64,000 nt of DNA from JAOABV01 sp039801465 (GCA_039801465.1 JBDRUT010000008.1:1-64000), one strand, 5' to 3'; shown: positions 43,632 through 53,248, counted from the stretch's first letter. Notes: generated by a model not told the origin, from the sequence alone. A program made the numbers and translations.

Positions 43632-44852
43632 GTGAAAGAATATAAAAAACTAAAAGAACCTTTACAGACTTTGGTAAAGCAAATTGTGAACATTACTCAA
43701 CGTTATAATGCGGAAGCATTTTTGGTTGGTGGCCCATTAAGAGATTTACTGATGACAAAAGGCAAATCAAAGAACATATTAACCGATTTAGATATTGCTG
43801 TGACAAATTCTTATTATGAAATTGGCAAAGATTTGGCAAAAACATTAAAGACCGAGGTAATTCATTATCCTCAGTTTATGACGATGACTTTACAATGCCC
43901 ACATTTAAGAATTGATGTTGCACAAACCCGCAAGGAATACTACTCCAGACCAGCAGTTTTACCCCAAGTCAGTCCAGCATCAATTGAAGAAGACTTAAAA
44001 CGACGCGATTTTACCATTAATGCAATGGCACTAAAACTTACTAAAAAACCCCCTTATCCGATTATTGACTTATTTAATGGTCAAAAAGATCTAAAGTCAG
44101 GCATAATCCGCATTTTACACACATCAAGTTTTAGTGATGACCCGACCCGAATCTTCCGAGCAATTAGATTTGCAGTTAGATTGGGATTTGAAATTGAACC
44201 AATGACAAAACTTTTAATGAAAAAAGCAATTTTCAATAATCAAATAAATCTTCTTTCCGGTGAACGTATCCTACATGAATTAAAGATGATTCTGAAAGAG
44301 AAAGAAGCAACAAGAATGCTAAAAACACTGCAAAAATACGGGATAATCAAAAATGTTTTTGGAGTCCAATTGCCCAAAAAGTTCTTTCAGGAAAGTCAGC
44401 TTTTAGACAAATTTCAAGACTCTGAAGCAAAGTTAAGTCATCTTTTTGCATATTTGCCAGAATCAACCTGGTCGCGGTTTCCTTTAACTAATAAAATAAA
44501 AGATTGTGCCACCGCAATAAAGAAATTTTCTCAATTGAGAAAAAGTTTAATGAGAGCAAAATCCGCCAGCCGAATTTATCAGATTTTATCGTCGTTACCT
44601 AAATCGACACTAGAAACTTTATCAATAATTGAGAAAAAACCAATTAGAGAGAAGATTAAACTATATCTTGAAAAATATTCTAAAGTAAAATTTCATATTT
44701 CGGGCAAGTTGCTGCAATCATTGCAAATACCATCAGGTCCAATTTATCGAAAAATTCTAGAAAATTTGCGCTATCAAATTTTAGACGGTAAAGTTAAGAA
44801 TAAAGAACAAGAGATTGAATATGTTAGATCTTTAATAAAATGTCAAATTTAA
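43632..44852 (+). CDS. cca: CCA-adding tRNA nucleotidyltransferase family
   Basis: The 406-aa protein has the class II nucleotidyltransferase head: FLVGGPLRDLL, DLDIAV (catalytic DxD), RRDFTINAMAL and DPTRIFRAIRFAVRLGFEIE, followed by a helical body. This family includes CCA-adding enzymes and poly(A) polymerase I. The only tRNA in the window (53249-53332) has no encoded CCA, so this organism needs such an enzyme. The start is GTG. It overlaps the next gene by 13 bp. Confidence 0.88.
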   Translation: MKEYKKLKEPLQTLVKQIVNITQRYNAEAFLVGGPLRDLLMTKGKSKNILTDLDIAVTNSYYEIGKDLAKTLKTEVIHYPQFMTMTLQCPHLRIDVAQTRKEYYSRPAVLPQVSPASIEEDLKRRDFTINAMALKLTKKPPYPIIDLFNGQKDLKSGIIRILHTSSFSDDPTRIFRAIRFAVRLGFEIEPMTKLLMKKAIFNNQINLLSGERILHELKMILKEKEATRMLKTLQKYGIIKNVFGVQLPKKFFQESQLLDKFQDSEAKLSHLFAYLPESTWSRFPLTNKIKDCATAIKKFSQLRKSLMRAKSASRIYQILSSLPKSTLETLSIIEKKPIREKIKLYLEKYSKVKFHISGKLLQSLQIPSGPIYRKILENLRYQILDGKVKNKEQEIEYVRSLIKCQI

Positions 44853-45475
44853 CATCGATCATTTTATCTGCTCCTGCAATACTTTTTGGTTTGACAATTC
44901 ATGAATACGCCCACGCCTTAATTGCCTTGAAACTTGGTGACCCGACAGCAAAATTTATGGGCAGATTAACCTTAAATCCATTAAAACATTTAGACCCTAT
45001 CGGTACAATTAGTCTCTTTTTGTTCCGATTAGGTTGGGCAAAACCCGTGCCGATAAATCCAAACTACTTTAGAAATTATAAACAAGGCGTATTGTTAACC
45101 TCATTAGCCGGACCAGGAGCAAATTTTATTTCCGCGATTGCTTTTGGTTTATTTCTGCGGATAATCTATTCATTTTCGTCATTATCACCTAATAGTTTTA
45201 TTATAGTTATCTTAGAGATGTTTGTCTTTTATAATCTCATCTTAGCTATCTTTAATTTAATTCCAATACCACCACTTGACGGTTCTAAGATTCTCTATTA
45301 TCTTTTACCATCAACAATGGCTGAAGAGTATGCTAAATTAGAACGATACGGATTCTTTATTCTTATCGGCATTATTATTTTCGGTCAGTTAACCGGTTTT
45401 TCAATTTTCGGTATTATCATCTTACCAATTATCCGAATATTTTCGACTGCAATCATTGGATATAGTATTCTGTAA
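44840..45475 (+). CDS. Site-2-protease-type membrane metallopeptidase (M50)
   Basis: The 211-aa protein has the zinc motif HEYAH near residue 21, NPLKHLDPIGT and the C-terminal metal ligand segment NLIPIPPLDGSKIL, with about six membrane segments. It belongs to the compact M50 group without a PDZ domain. Such proteases cut membrane-embedded regulators. The gene overlaps the end of cca, a neighbourhood seen in other bacteria. Confidence 0.88.
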   Translation: MSNLTSIILSAPAILFGLTIHEYAHALIALKLGDPTAKFMGRLTLNPLKHLDPIGTISLFLFRLGWAKPVPINPNYFRNYKQGVLLTSLAGPGANFISAIAFGLFLRIIYSFSSLSPNSFIIVILEMFVFYNLILAIFNLIPIPPLDGSKILYYLLPSTMAEEYAKLERYGFFILIGIIIFGQLTGFSIFGIIILPIIRIFSTAIIGYSIL

Positions 45476-45588
45476 GGCAGTGAGTTATAAACGAGATGGT
45501 TACAATTTCCTACCACAAAATATGTCCGAAATTATTGATAACCCTCAAATTGTATTGAATAAAATGCTATAAAAAATAAAATTATTTT

Positions 45589-48204
45589 ATGAGGGCCAAT
45601 ACAAGAGCAAAAAGCACTGACCGCAAGATAAAAATAATTATAAGTATCTTGATATTCCTATTGGTTACATTCATTTTACTAAGCCTAATCTCTTTTCATT
45701 TTGGTAAAAAGTCTTCGAATGATAATTGGGGCGGTTTCATTGGCAGTTATCTGAGTTCAGGATTGATATACATCTTGGGTTATTGCGTATATTTAATTCC
45801 GGTAATCATCTTACTTTTTACTATTAGTGAATTGATTAAAGTGAGTTTTAGACGATTTATTCTGCCGAGTATAATTTGGCTTTTAGGCATTTTTATCTTT
45901 GCGAGCATTATCTCATTTTCCATCGGTCGAATTGGTTATAGTAGTAATTATGGTGGAGTTGTCGGTAGTTGGGTTGCCAAATTATCATTAAGTCAATTTG
46001 GTGTCTTCTTGACCTATTTTATTCCTTTGTTTATGCTTTACAGCTTAGTTCCATTTATCCGTAATCCCCAAAACCGTCGAACCTATCTACGTGAGGGACT
46101 GTTTATCTTTTTATTAATTGTGCTTGGCCAAATGCTTATTGCTCGGATAAAACCAAATGCTTTTTGGCTACCAGGAAAAATTACTGCTATTTCCGTTGTT
46201 GGTAGTATAATAACTGCTTTTATTAATTGGTTTCGCTATTTAACTGGGGATTTAGGAAGTTTAATAATCATAATATGTGCTTTACTGATCGTAATATTAG
46301 TTTTTGCTCATATCCCGTTTGTTCAATTTATTAAGTCGATTTTCTATTTTTTAGTAGTAAGGATTAAAAAACTAAAACCACAAAGAAGAACTGCTACGGT
46401 TAAAGAAGCAATTGATAAAGAACCAGCAGCCCCTGAACCAAAATCTGTAATTGAAGAAACTGTATTTTCCGAAATATCAGAAAAAGATATTAAGGTCGAA
46501 AAACATCCGGTAACGGCCAAAATTTTCGAAAAGAAAAAAACGGACACGATTGTTGATGAACAGCAATTTCAGAATGAATTTTTGGCATCTTTAGATGTTC
46601 CGCCAAGTGAAGAGGCACCATCTGACCAAAAGACATTAGAAGAAGGCGCTAAAGTTCTGCTGGAGAAATTAAAAGAGTTTGGTATTGAAGGCAGAGTCAC
46701 TGATATTTTGACCGGACCGATGATTACACGCTTTGAATTTGAACCAGCACCCGGCATAAAAATTCAACGCATTGAGAGTTTGGCTGATGATTTAGCACTT
46801 TCACTTAAAGCCGAAAGAATTCGTATCTTAGCACCAATTCCTGGTAAATCAGTTGTTGGTATTGAAGTTCCAAACAGATTCCGCAGAATTGTCTATTTGC
46901 GCAATATCTTAACTACCGAAGAATTTACTTCCAAGACATCACCTTTGACTTTTGCTTTGGGGGAATCGATTACCGGCGAACCTTACTGTGCTGATTTACG
47001 GGAAATGCCCCATGTTCTAATTGCCGGCACCACTGGTTCGGGTAAAAGTGTTTGTATTAATACGATGATTACTTCAATAATATTCCGATCATCATATCAT
47101 GATGTGAGATTTTTAGCAATCGACCCCAAGCAACTGGAACTGCCGGTTTATAATTCGATACCACATCTGCTTAGTCCAACAACAATAGATCCGAAGATGG
47201 CAATATCCGAACTAGATCGAGTAATCAGCATCATGGAAAGCCGATATGGAATTTTTGCTGGTTTAGGTGTTAGGGATATTGCTGGTTATAATCTGTTGGC
47301 GCAAAAAGAAGGATTAGAAAAGAAACCATATATTGTTGTTGTTATCGATGAACTTGCCGACCTAATGATTCGAGCACCAACCGAAATCGAAGAGAAAATC
47401 ACCCGTCTAGCCCAAATGTCCCGAGCAGTTGGCATACATTTAGTTTTAGCAACCCAAAGGCCATCAGTTGATGTTATCACTGGTTTAATCAAGGCAAATT
47501 TCCCGTGTCGAATCGCATTTCAAGTTGCATCAAAAACTGATTCGCGAACGATTCTAGATATGAATGGTGCTGAAGCATTATTGGGACGGGGAGATATGCT
47601 CTTTTTGCCTCCAGGTAAAGGCGAACCACAAAGACTCCATTGTGCCTATGTTTCTGCCCAAGCAACCAAAAAAATTGTTGACCTTTGGACAAAAAGGTAT
47701 CTTATTGAGTTGTTGTCAGAGTATTTCCCGAATCCTCGCGAAATTGCAGAAGAAATTATTGCTAAGCAAGTGGTTGATGTTCTGATTGACCGAGAAAAGG
47801 CATCGATTAAAAGAAAACAACAAGACTTTTATTCAGTTGTTCCTGAGGATATTGCAGAAAAACTTTGGCAACGGGAATATCACCAAAAACTTTCTGAAGA
47901 AATTGATATGCCTCAGAGCAAAAAAACAGAAAGAGTTGGTACTGAACGTGAGGTCGATGAGCTTTTAGCAGAAGCAGCAAAGATTGTTTTTCGACATCGG
48001 GAAGCATCCGTATCAATGCTTCAAAGAAGACTTGATATTGGCTGGGCAAGAGCCGGACGGATTATTGACCAATTAGAACAACTGGGAGTGGTCGGTCCTT
48101 ATGTTGGTTCTAAATCTCGTAAAGTCTTGATTGATACCGAAGAGGATTTACAACGATTACTTAGTACTTTGGCACCAAAAACGACGGATGCAAATAAAAA
48201 ATGA
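45589..48204 (+). CDS. ftsK: DNA translocase FtsK/SpoIIIE
   Basis: The 871-aa protein has four N-terminal membrane segments (about 20-240) and a charged linker (260-340). The motor follows, with Walker A AGTTGSGKSVC (Lys486) and Walker B VVVIDELADLMI. A winged-helix gamma domain lies at the end (REASVSMLQRRLDIGWARAGRIIDQLE), which reads oriented KOPS-type sequences. It pumps chromosome DNA at the septum. The linker is short compared with E. coli FtsK and typical of SpoIIIE-like forms. No ribosome-binding site precedes the ATG. Confidence 0.95.
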   Translation: MRANTRAKSTDRKIKIIISILIFLLVTFILLSLISFHFGKKSSNDNWGGFIGSYLSSGLIYILGYCVYLIPVIILLFTISELIKVSFRRFILPSIIWLLGIFIFASIISFSIGRIGYSSNYGGVVGSWVAKLSLSQFGVFLTYFIPLFMLYSLVPFIRNPQNRRTYLREGLFIFLLIVLGQMLIARIKPNAFWLPGKITAISVVGSIITAFINWFRYLTGDLGSLIIIICALLIVILVFAHIPFVQFIKSIFYFLVVRIKKLKPQRRTATVKEAIDKEPAAPEPKSVIEETVFSEISEKDIKVEKHPVTAKIFEKKKTDTIVDEQQFQNEFLASLDVPPSEEAPSDQKTLEEGAKVLLEKLKEFGIEGRVTDILTGPMITRFEFEPAPGIKIQRIESLADDLALSLKAERIRILAPIPGKSVVGIEVPNRFRRIVYLRNILTTEEFTSKTSPLTFALGESITGEPYCADLREMPHVLIAGTTGSGKSVCINTMITSIIFRSSYHDVRFLAIDPKQLELPVYNSIPHLLSPTTIDPKMAISELDRVISIMESRYGIFAGLGVRDIAGYNLLAQKEGLEKKPYIVVVIDELADLMIRAPTEIEEKITRLAQMSRAVGIHLVLATQRPSVDVITGLIKANFPCRIAFQVASKTDSRTILDMNGAEALLGRGDMLFLPPGKGEPQRLHCAYVSAQATKKIVDLWTKRYLIELLSEYFPNPREIAEEIIAKQVVDVLIDREKASIKRKQQDFYSVVPEDIAEKLWQREYHQKLSEEIDMPQSKKTERVGTEREVDELLAEAAKIVFRHREASVSMLQRRLDIGWARAGRIIDQLEQLGVVGPYVGSKSRKVLIDTEEDLQRLLSTLAPKTTDANKK

Positions 48205-48229
48205 ATAGTATGGTTTAAAAATCGGGAAA

Positions 48230-48498
48230 ATGGCAGAAGAGAAAATACCGATTCATTATGTTTGCACTTATGATGAAACAAAAGAATTGATTTAGAAACA
48301 TAAGCAGTTCTGAGTTTATAACTTCGGCTGTCAGAAAAGTAATGAAAAGGCTGTCAGCGTTCCCGAATCGATGTCTCTCTATTTGGGAATCAAAATGACA
48401 AAGGCAGTGGCTTAAATAAGAAAAAAGTAGACCGTGTTTTCGTTGATGAAATTATGAATGAAGCACAGACCAAACACTTGGTAACGCAACCACAATGA
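48230..48498 (+). pseudogene. Frameshifted Cys-containing gene remnant
   Basis: The ATG at 48230 opens MAEEKIPIHYVCTYDETKELI, then TAG and, after KHKQF, TGA. The frame continues VYNFGCQKSNE, then needs a shift near 48345 into GCQRSRIDVSLFG ... VDRVFVDEIMNEAQTKHLV, ending at TGA 48496-48498. The pieces join into one protein of about 88 residues with a C ... CxRSRID pattern. The final TGA overlaps the ATG of the next gene, as in an intact operon, so decay is probably recent. Sequencing error cannot be excluded. Confidence 0.55.
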
Positions 48499-49130
48499 GA
48501 AGAAGTGAACTAATTGTTTTTTTGATTTTTCTTTCGAGTTTAGCAATCAGTATCTATTTTTATCCTAAATTACCAGATAAAATCCCATCCCATTGGAACA
48601 TTCAGGGTGAAGTTGATGGTTATATGAATAAACTCTGGGGATTATTCTTGATGCCATTTGTGTTATTAGCAATGTTTCTGCTTTTTATTTTAATTCCAAG
48701 AATTGACCCCTTAAAAGCAAATATTGAAAAGTTCCGAAAATACTATGATTGGTTTATTATCCTACTCTTCTTATTTATGATCTTTCTGCAAACCTTTATA
48801 ATTCTTTGGTCGCTGGGAACAAAAATAAGACCACAAATAGCATTTACAATTGGTTTAGGAATTTTATTCTTCTATATTGGATTCCTTTTAGAAAATACCA
48901 AGCGAAATTGGTTTATTGGAATTAGAACTCCGTGGACATTGAGTAGTGATGCAGTCTGGGATAAAACTCATAAATTGGGAGGGAAATTATTTAAGGTAAT
49001 TGGGATTGTTGCCTTGATAGGCATTCTCTTTAGAAAATACGCATTCTGGTTTGTCATCGTTCCACCAGTTGTCATTAGTGTTTGTTTGCTTATCTTCTCT
49101 TATATCAAATACCGAACCGAAAGTAAATAA
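48495..49130 (+). CDS. SdpI-like membrane protein (DUF1648)
   Basis: The 211-aa protein has six or so membrane segments, the DUF1648 motif LPDKIPSHWNIQGEVDGY near residue 28 and the SdpI C-terminal signature NWFIGIRTPWTLSSDAVWDKTHKLGGKLF. In Bacillus SdpI gives immunity to the SdpC toxin and acts as a signal receptor; most relatives have no known toxin partner. Here no toxin gene is visible. It once was coupled to the upstream pseudogene. Confidence 0.85.
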   Translation: MRRSELIVFLIFLSSLAISIYFYPKLPDKIPSHWNIQGEVDGYMNKLWGLFLMPFVLLAMFLLFILIPRIDPLKANIEKFRKYYDWFIILLFLFMIFLQTFIILWSLGTKIRPQIAFTIGLGILFFYIGFLLENTKRNWFIGIRTPWTLSSDAVWDKTHKLGGKLFKVIGIVALIGILFRKYAFWFVIVPPVVISVCLLIFSYIKYRTESK

Positions 49131-49238
49131 TTTAATAACAAAATTTTACCACTTGTATCATATCAGATATTCTTTACTGACAAGAGTAACATTGAACATT
49201 ATCATACAGAAAATATGCGAAATGTACCATAACTCGAG

Positions 49239-49739
49239 TCATTCTTTTTCGGAATATTTGCTCCATTGGTCAGCAAGAATATCTCGTCTTGGTTTATAGA
49301 CAATCTCATAAAAGTATCTCATTGACATTAATACCCCTTTATCATATTCTTTACAAATTTTTATTGCTTCATTCCAAGCTTTATTAAATGCCTTACCAAA
49401 TCGCTGAGCAATCTGTTTTTGAAAATCTTCCGGGGTTTGGATTTCGTCACCGATAGTAAATAGTTTTTTGCCTTCCAACTCTACAGTATACGCCATTTCA
49501 TCACCGAGATGATAAATTCCATAAGTCTTTTGCAGTTTCTCGATTTTTTTAGGTGGTAATTCTAATTTAAACTTGGGTGGTTTTAGTGGACCTGGTTTTG
49601 GTTTAAAACCTCTTTTGGCCGCAGCATAAAATATCGCTCGATTAAGCCCCCAACTTTTTGCCGTATCAATTGGTTCACCTAAAACATATGCTCTTGCAGC
49701 TTGTAACATCGCCATTACTTGAAACCTTCCTACAGCCAT
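49239..49739 (-). CDS. Uncharacterised protein next to a minimal DNA ligase
   Basis: The 166-aa soluble protein has an N-terminal helical part (QVMAMLQAARAYVLGEPIDTAKSWGLNRAIFYAAAKRGF), a basic Pro/Lys segment (KPKPGPLKPPKFKLELPPKKI) and a C-terminal helical region (FGKAFNKAWNEAIKICKEYD). No family is recognised. A palindrome ACTATC-G-GATAGT (49748-49760) lies just upstream of the start. It follows the minimal ligase by 89 bp on the same strand, so a shared role is possible. Confidence 0.6.
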   Translation of the reverse strand: MAVGRFQVMAMLQAARAYVLGEPIDTAKSWGLNRAIFYAAAKRGFKPKPGPLKPPKFKLELPPKKIEKLQKTYGIYHLGDEMAYTVELEGKKLFTIGDEIQTPEDFQKQIAQRFGKAFNKAWNEAIKICKEYDKGVLMSMRYFYEIVYKPRRDILADQWSKYSEKE

Positions 49740-49828
49740 GATTATTAACTATCGGATAGTCGATAATGAATTATGAATATAAAAGTTTCTTTATTTATTC
49801 CATAATTTAGGGTTTTCTCAGTAATTTT

Positions 49829-50401
49829 CTAATGCCATTTAAGTTTTCGCCAATTTAATGTTGCTAATGGCCCATCTTTACCAATTTGATATTTGGAATT
49901 TAACTCTTTTAAGACGACGCCTTCCTGTTTGGATATTACTTTTGATTCTATTTTACCATTGAACTTTTTATACTCAATTAAATTTAACGGTGGTTTCAGT
50001 AATAATCTTTTGAGAATTTGTTTACGCGTTTTTAATGAAAAATTGCCGACAAACTTATTTTTGTAATAGATAATATCAAACACATAAATTATTGGCTTAG
50101 CTTTAGGTTTTTTAGCAAATAATGAGGGAATAAATCTTCGTCCCCCAGAAGAAAACAGTTCGCAATCTAAAAGTGTTCCATAAGGAATTCCCGTCACTGC
50201 TTTTTCTATGAAATGTAATTTACTTGACCAATTGGGTCTTTTTTCTAATCTTCTACCCCAACATTCAACTTTACCGTCTAAATATTTTATAATTTGCATT
50301 CGCCAACCATCAATTTTCGGTTCTATTATCCATTGACCCTTCAATCTTTCGCCAAAATAAGGAATTGGTTGCATTAACCATACCGGACCAGATAATTTCA
50401 T
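49829..50401 (-). CDS. Minimal ATP-dependent DNA ligase (adenylation domain only)
   Basis: The 190-aa protein has ligase motif I EPKIDGWRM (Lys29, the adenylated residue), motif III LLDCELFS, motif IV EGVVLKELNSKY and motif V WRKLKW at the very end. The OB-fold domain that completes ATP-dependent ligases is missing; the protein stops two residues after motif V. It resembles the adenylation core of LigD/LigC-type enzymes. It may need a partner, such as the unknown protein downstream, or act only as a nucleotidyltransferase. Confidence 0.8.
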   Translation of the reverse strand: MKLSGPVWLMQPIPYFGERLKGQWIIEPKIDGWRMQIIKYLDGKVECWGRRLEKRPNWSSKLHFIEKAVTGIPYGTLLDCELFSSGGRRFIPSLFAKKPKAKPIIYVFDIIYYKNKFVGNFSLKTRKQILKRLLLKPPLNLIEYKKFNGKIESKVISKQEGVVLKELNSKYQIGKDGPLATLNWRKLKWH

Positions 50402-50413
50402 CTTTTCTTAAAT

Positions 50414-50851
50414 CTATTGACTCGATTTCAGATATAATCCATTGATTATTATTTTGCGTTTGTTTTGTTCCAGAACCTCCAATCTAATTTTTATAATATT
50501 TTCTGGTAATTCATTTTCAACTTTCTCCGCCCATTCAATCAAACAAATACCATTGCCATACAAATAATCGTCAAGACCAATGCTGTGGATTTCAGCATTA
50601 TCTTTGATTCGGTATAAATCAATATGAAAAATAGGACAGTCTCCTTTATATTCAGAAATCATCACAAAAGACGGACTTTTAACAATATCTTGCTCTTTAA
50701 CTCCGAGACCTAAACAAATTCCTTTAATCATTGTGGTCTTGCCACTACCTAATTCACCGTAGAATCCAACAATTGTACCTGATTTTAATTTAGAGCCAAT
50801 CTTTTTACCCAGTTCAATCGTCTCTTCAGCAGATTGAGTTAGAAACTTCAT
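50414..50851 (-). CDS. tsaE: tRNA threonylcarbamoyladenosine biosynthesis ATPase TsaE
   Basis: The ATG at 50851 (MKFLTQSAEETIELGKKIG) matches family N-termini, giving 145 aa. A start 13 codons upstream would lie inside an intergenic hairpin. The P-loop is GELGSGKTTMIKG, followed by PSFVMISEYKG and FHIDLYRI, then ICLIEWAEKV. TsaE works with TsaB and TsaD on the t6A base of tRNA. TACTAT lies 6 nt before the ATG, again fitting a leaderless start, though no good -35 is seen. Confidence 0.9.
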   Translation of the reverse strand: MKFLTQSAEETIELGKKIGSKLKSGTIVGFYGELGSGKTTMIKGICLGLGVKEQDIVKSPSFVMISEYKGDCPIFHIDLYRIKDNAEIHSIGLDDYLYGNGICLIEWAEKVENELPENIIKIRLEVLEQNKRKIIINGLYLKSSQ

Positions 50852-50869
50852 TACTAAATAGTAAGTATT

Positions 50870-50913
50870 GGGTAGCAAGGCGAAAAGCATTCAATTTTTA
50901 TGCCTCGCTACCC
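50870..50913 (-). terminator. Hairpin between thiolase and tsaE genes
   Basis: GGGTAGCAAGGC (50870-50881) pairs with GCCTCGCTACCC (50902-50913), 11 of 12 positions, with a 20-nt loop. On the minus strand it lies just after the thiolase stop but has no T-run after it. On the + strand it is followed by T-rich sequence. Confidence 0.5.
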
Positions 50914-50931
50914 TTTCTTAATTATGTTTTT

Positions 50932-52125
50932 TTACATCATTTCAACACTCATTGCAACCGCTTCGCCACCACCTAAACAAATTGCCGCAAGACCTTTTTT
51001 AAGATTACGGTCTTTTAAAGCATGCAATAGTGTAACCACGATTCTTGCACCCGATGCACCGATTGGATGACCCAAAGCAACTGCGCCACCGTGAACATTT
51101 AACTTGTTAGTATCAATTCCAAGTTCTTTCACATCTGCTAAAACTTGGGAGCTGAATGCTTCGTTTAATTCAATTAAATCGAAGTAATTGATATCAACAT
51201 TAAGTTGTTTTAAGATGCGCTGAACTGCTTTAACCGGTGCGTAGAAGAGCATTTTCGGCTCGACACTACCAGTAGCATAGGCAGTGATTTTTGCGATTGG
51301 TTTGATTCCTTTTTTATCGGCAATCTCTTTCGACATTACGACCAATGCTGCAGCACCATCGTTAATACTGGAGGCATTACCGGCAGTAATAGTTCCATTG
51401 TCTTTCTTGAATACTGGTTTCAATTTGGCAAGGGATTCCAGTGTTGTATCAGCACGTGGTCCTTCATCGGTATCAATTATAATCGGATTGCCTTTTTTCT
51501 GTTGAATCTCAACCGGTACAATTTCTGCTTTGAACTTACCATTTTTAATTGCTTCCACTGCTTTACGATGACTGTTATAAGCCCATTCATCTTGCATTTC
51601 TCGTGTGATGCCTGAGCGTTCAGCAGTAAATTCGCCAAGCATTCCCATATGAACATTTTCAAATGCGCACCAGATACCATCATAAATCATTCCATCAACA
51701 AGTTTAACATCGCCCATCTTATTACCGTTGCGGAGTTGATGTAAATAGTATGGAACATTAGACATTGACTCTTGACCACCAGCAACAATGATTTTGGCGT
51801 CTCCAGCTTTAATTTGCTGAGCGGCTAAAACAATAGCAATCATTCCTGAACCGCATACTTTATTAACAGTTATTGCTGGAATTTCAGGTGATAAGCCGGC
51901 TTTGATTTGGGCTTGGCGTGCTGGCGCTTGTCCTAATCCTGCAGGACAAACATGTCCCATAATCACACCATCAATGTCATCGGAAGTAATTTGAGCTCTT
52001 TTCACAGCTTCTTTGATTGCAATTCCACCTAAGTCCGCTGCAGATAAACTGGCTAGCCCACCTAAAAATCTGCCTACGGGAGTTCTCGCAGCTGATGCGA
52101 TTACTATTTCAGTAGTATTTGCCAT
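50932..52125 (-). CDS. atoB: Acetyl-CoA acetyltransferase (thiolase)
   Basis: The 397-aa protein has the thiolase active site: NKVCGSGMIAI (Cys91), GGAVALGHPIGASGARI (His) and CLGGGEAVA (second Cys). It condenses two acetyl-CoA or cleaves acetoacetyl-CoA. AAAGGAG precedes the ATG. It lies 92 bp after a crotonase gene on the same strand, suggesting a short-chain acyl-CoA or butyrate-type pathway, but no acyl-CoA dehydrogenase or 3-hydroxyacyl-CoA dehydrogenase is in view. Confidence 0.93.
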   Translation of the reverse strand: MANTTEIVIASAARTPVGRFLGGLASLSAADLGGIAIKEAVKRAQITSDDIDGVIMGHVCPAGLGQAPARQAQIKAGLSPEIPAITVNKVCGSGMIAIVLAAQQIKAGDAKIIVAGGQESMSNVPYYLHQLRNGNKMGDVKLVDGMIYDGIWCAFENVHMGMLGEFTAERSGITREMQDEWAYNSHRKAVEAIKNGKFKAEIVPVEIQQKKGNPIIIDTDEGPRADTTLESLAKLKPVFKKDNGTITAGNASSINDGAAALVVMSKEIADKKGIKPIAKITAYATGSVEPKMLFYAPVKAVQRILKQLNVDINYFDLIELNEAFSSQVLADVKELGIDTNKLNVHGGAVALGHPIGASGARIVVTLLHALKDRNLKKGLAAICLGGGEAVAMSVEMM

Positions 52126-52217
52126 AATTTACTCCTTTCTTAATATACTTTGTAAAAACTAATTTGACATTATTAATTTCCTGATAATTAGTAAATTAGT
52201 AAACAAGTTATTGTTTC

Positions 52218-52994
52218 CTATTGCATCCAACTTGCTTTTCTTTTTTCTAAAAATGCACTCATTCCTTCTTTGGGCTCACCAGTAGAAAAACATAAAGCAA
52301 AAGTTTCGATCTCCAGTTCTTTAGCAGTTTCTAAATTACTATCAATACCACGGTTGATAATTGTTTTCGTCATTCTAATTGCAATTGGACCTTTGTTCAT
52401 AATTTTTTTTGCGAACTCTTTTGCAGTATCAATTAATTTGTCTAAAGGAACAACCTTATTAGCAAGACCGATTCGGTATGCTTCTTGAGCATCAATCATA
52501 TCACCGGTATAGATTAACTCTTTTGCAATACCAGCGCCACATAACCGTGCCAATCTTTGTGTGCCACCAAAACCAGGGATGATACCGAGATTAACTTCAG
52601 GCTGACCAATCTTAGCATTTTCCGAAAGAATTCTGATATCGCAAGCAAGCGCAATTTCACAACCGCCACCTAAAGCAAAGCCATTAATTGCAGCAATCAC
52701 AGGTTTTTCAATGTTTTCAAGTTTACTAAGAACCCGATGCCCATTTTGGGCAAATATTCTTGCTTGGACACTGGTAAAATTCCGCATTTCTGATATATCA
52801 GCACCAGCAACAAATGCTTTGCCTTCGCCAGTTAAAATGATAACCCTAACATCAGAATTAGTAGCAAGTTCATCTAATACCTGTTCTAATTCTAAAATAG
52901 TCTCAGTATTTAGTGCGTTTAATACTTGAGGTCGGTTAAATTTAATAATAGCAATATTGTCTTCAATTGTTACTAAAAGGTTTTTATTATCCAT
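52218..52994 (-). CDS. Enoyl-CoA hydratase (crotonase)
   Basis: The 258-aa crotonase-fold protein has the CoA-binding GKAFVAGADISEM and the oxyanion and catalytic segments FALGGGCEIALACDIRI and GIIPGFGGTQRLARL. It hydrates short enoyl-CoA such as crotonyl-CoA. GAGGAGG lies just before the ATG, and a full-consensus promoter lies further upstream. It is paired with the thiolase. Confidence 0.92.
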   Translation of the reverse strand: MDNKNLLVTIEDNIAIIKFNRPQVLNALNTETILELEQVLDELATNSDVRVIILTGEGKAFVAGADISEMRNFTSVQARIFAQNGHRVLSKLENIEKPVIAAINGFALGGGCEIALACDIRILSENAKIGQPEVNLGIIPGFGGTQRLARLCGAGIAKELIYTGDMIDAQEAYRIGLANKVVPLDKLIDTAKEFAKKIMNKGPIAIRMTKTIINRGIDSNLETAKELEIETFALCFSTGEPKEGMSAFLEKRKASWMQ

Positions 52995-53048
52995 TATGCC
53001 TCCTCATTTTTTCCGTTTGCGGCATTTTCAATAAGATACATATTGTCT

Positions 53049-53076
53049 ATTATAGAAAAACCATTCTAATAGTCAA
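53049..53076 (-). promoter_or_regulatory. Promoter of the crotonase-thiolase genes
   Basis: On the minus strand: TTGACT (53076-53071), 16 nt, TATAAT (53054-53049). A leader of roughly 50 nt with a strong ribosome-binding site follows. Confidence 0.75.
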
Positions 53077-53211
53077 TGATTCTTTTGAATAAGACCATTA
53101 AAAGAAAGGAGACATAACAAATTGGAAATAATTATCCTGTGTTGGTTATCTTTTGTGAGTTAAAAAATAAAGTACAAAAATGTGTATATCAAAAACAAAT
53201 GTAGTTGCTAC

Positions 53212-53240
53212 TTGACATAACAGCAATTAAAAAGTATTGT
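53212..53240 (+). promoter_or_regulatory. tRNA-Leu promoter
   Basis: TTGACA (53212-53217), 17 nt, TATTGT (53235-53240). Start of transcription is expected one to three bases before the mature tRNA 5' end. Confidence 0.6.
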
Positions 53241-53248
53241 AATTATAT

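Noticed and set aside
48495..49130. SdpC-type toxin/immunity system
   Set aside because: Only the SdpI-like membrane protein is present. No SdpC-like small secreted toxin or SdpR regulator is visible nearby, and the upstream remnant has no signal peptide.
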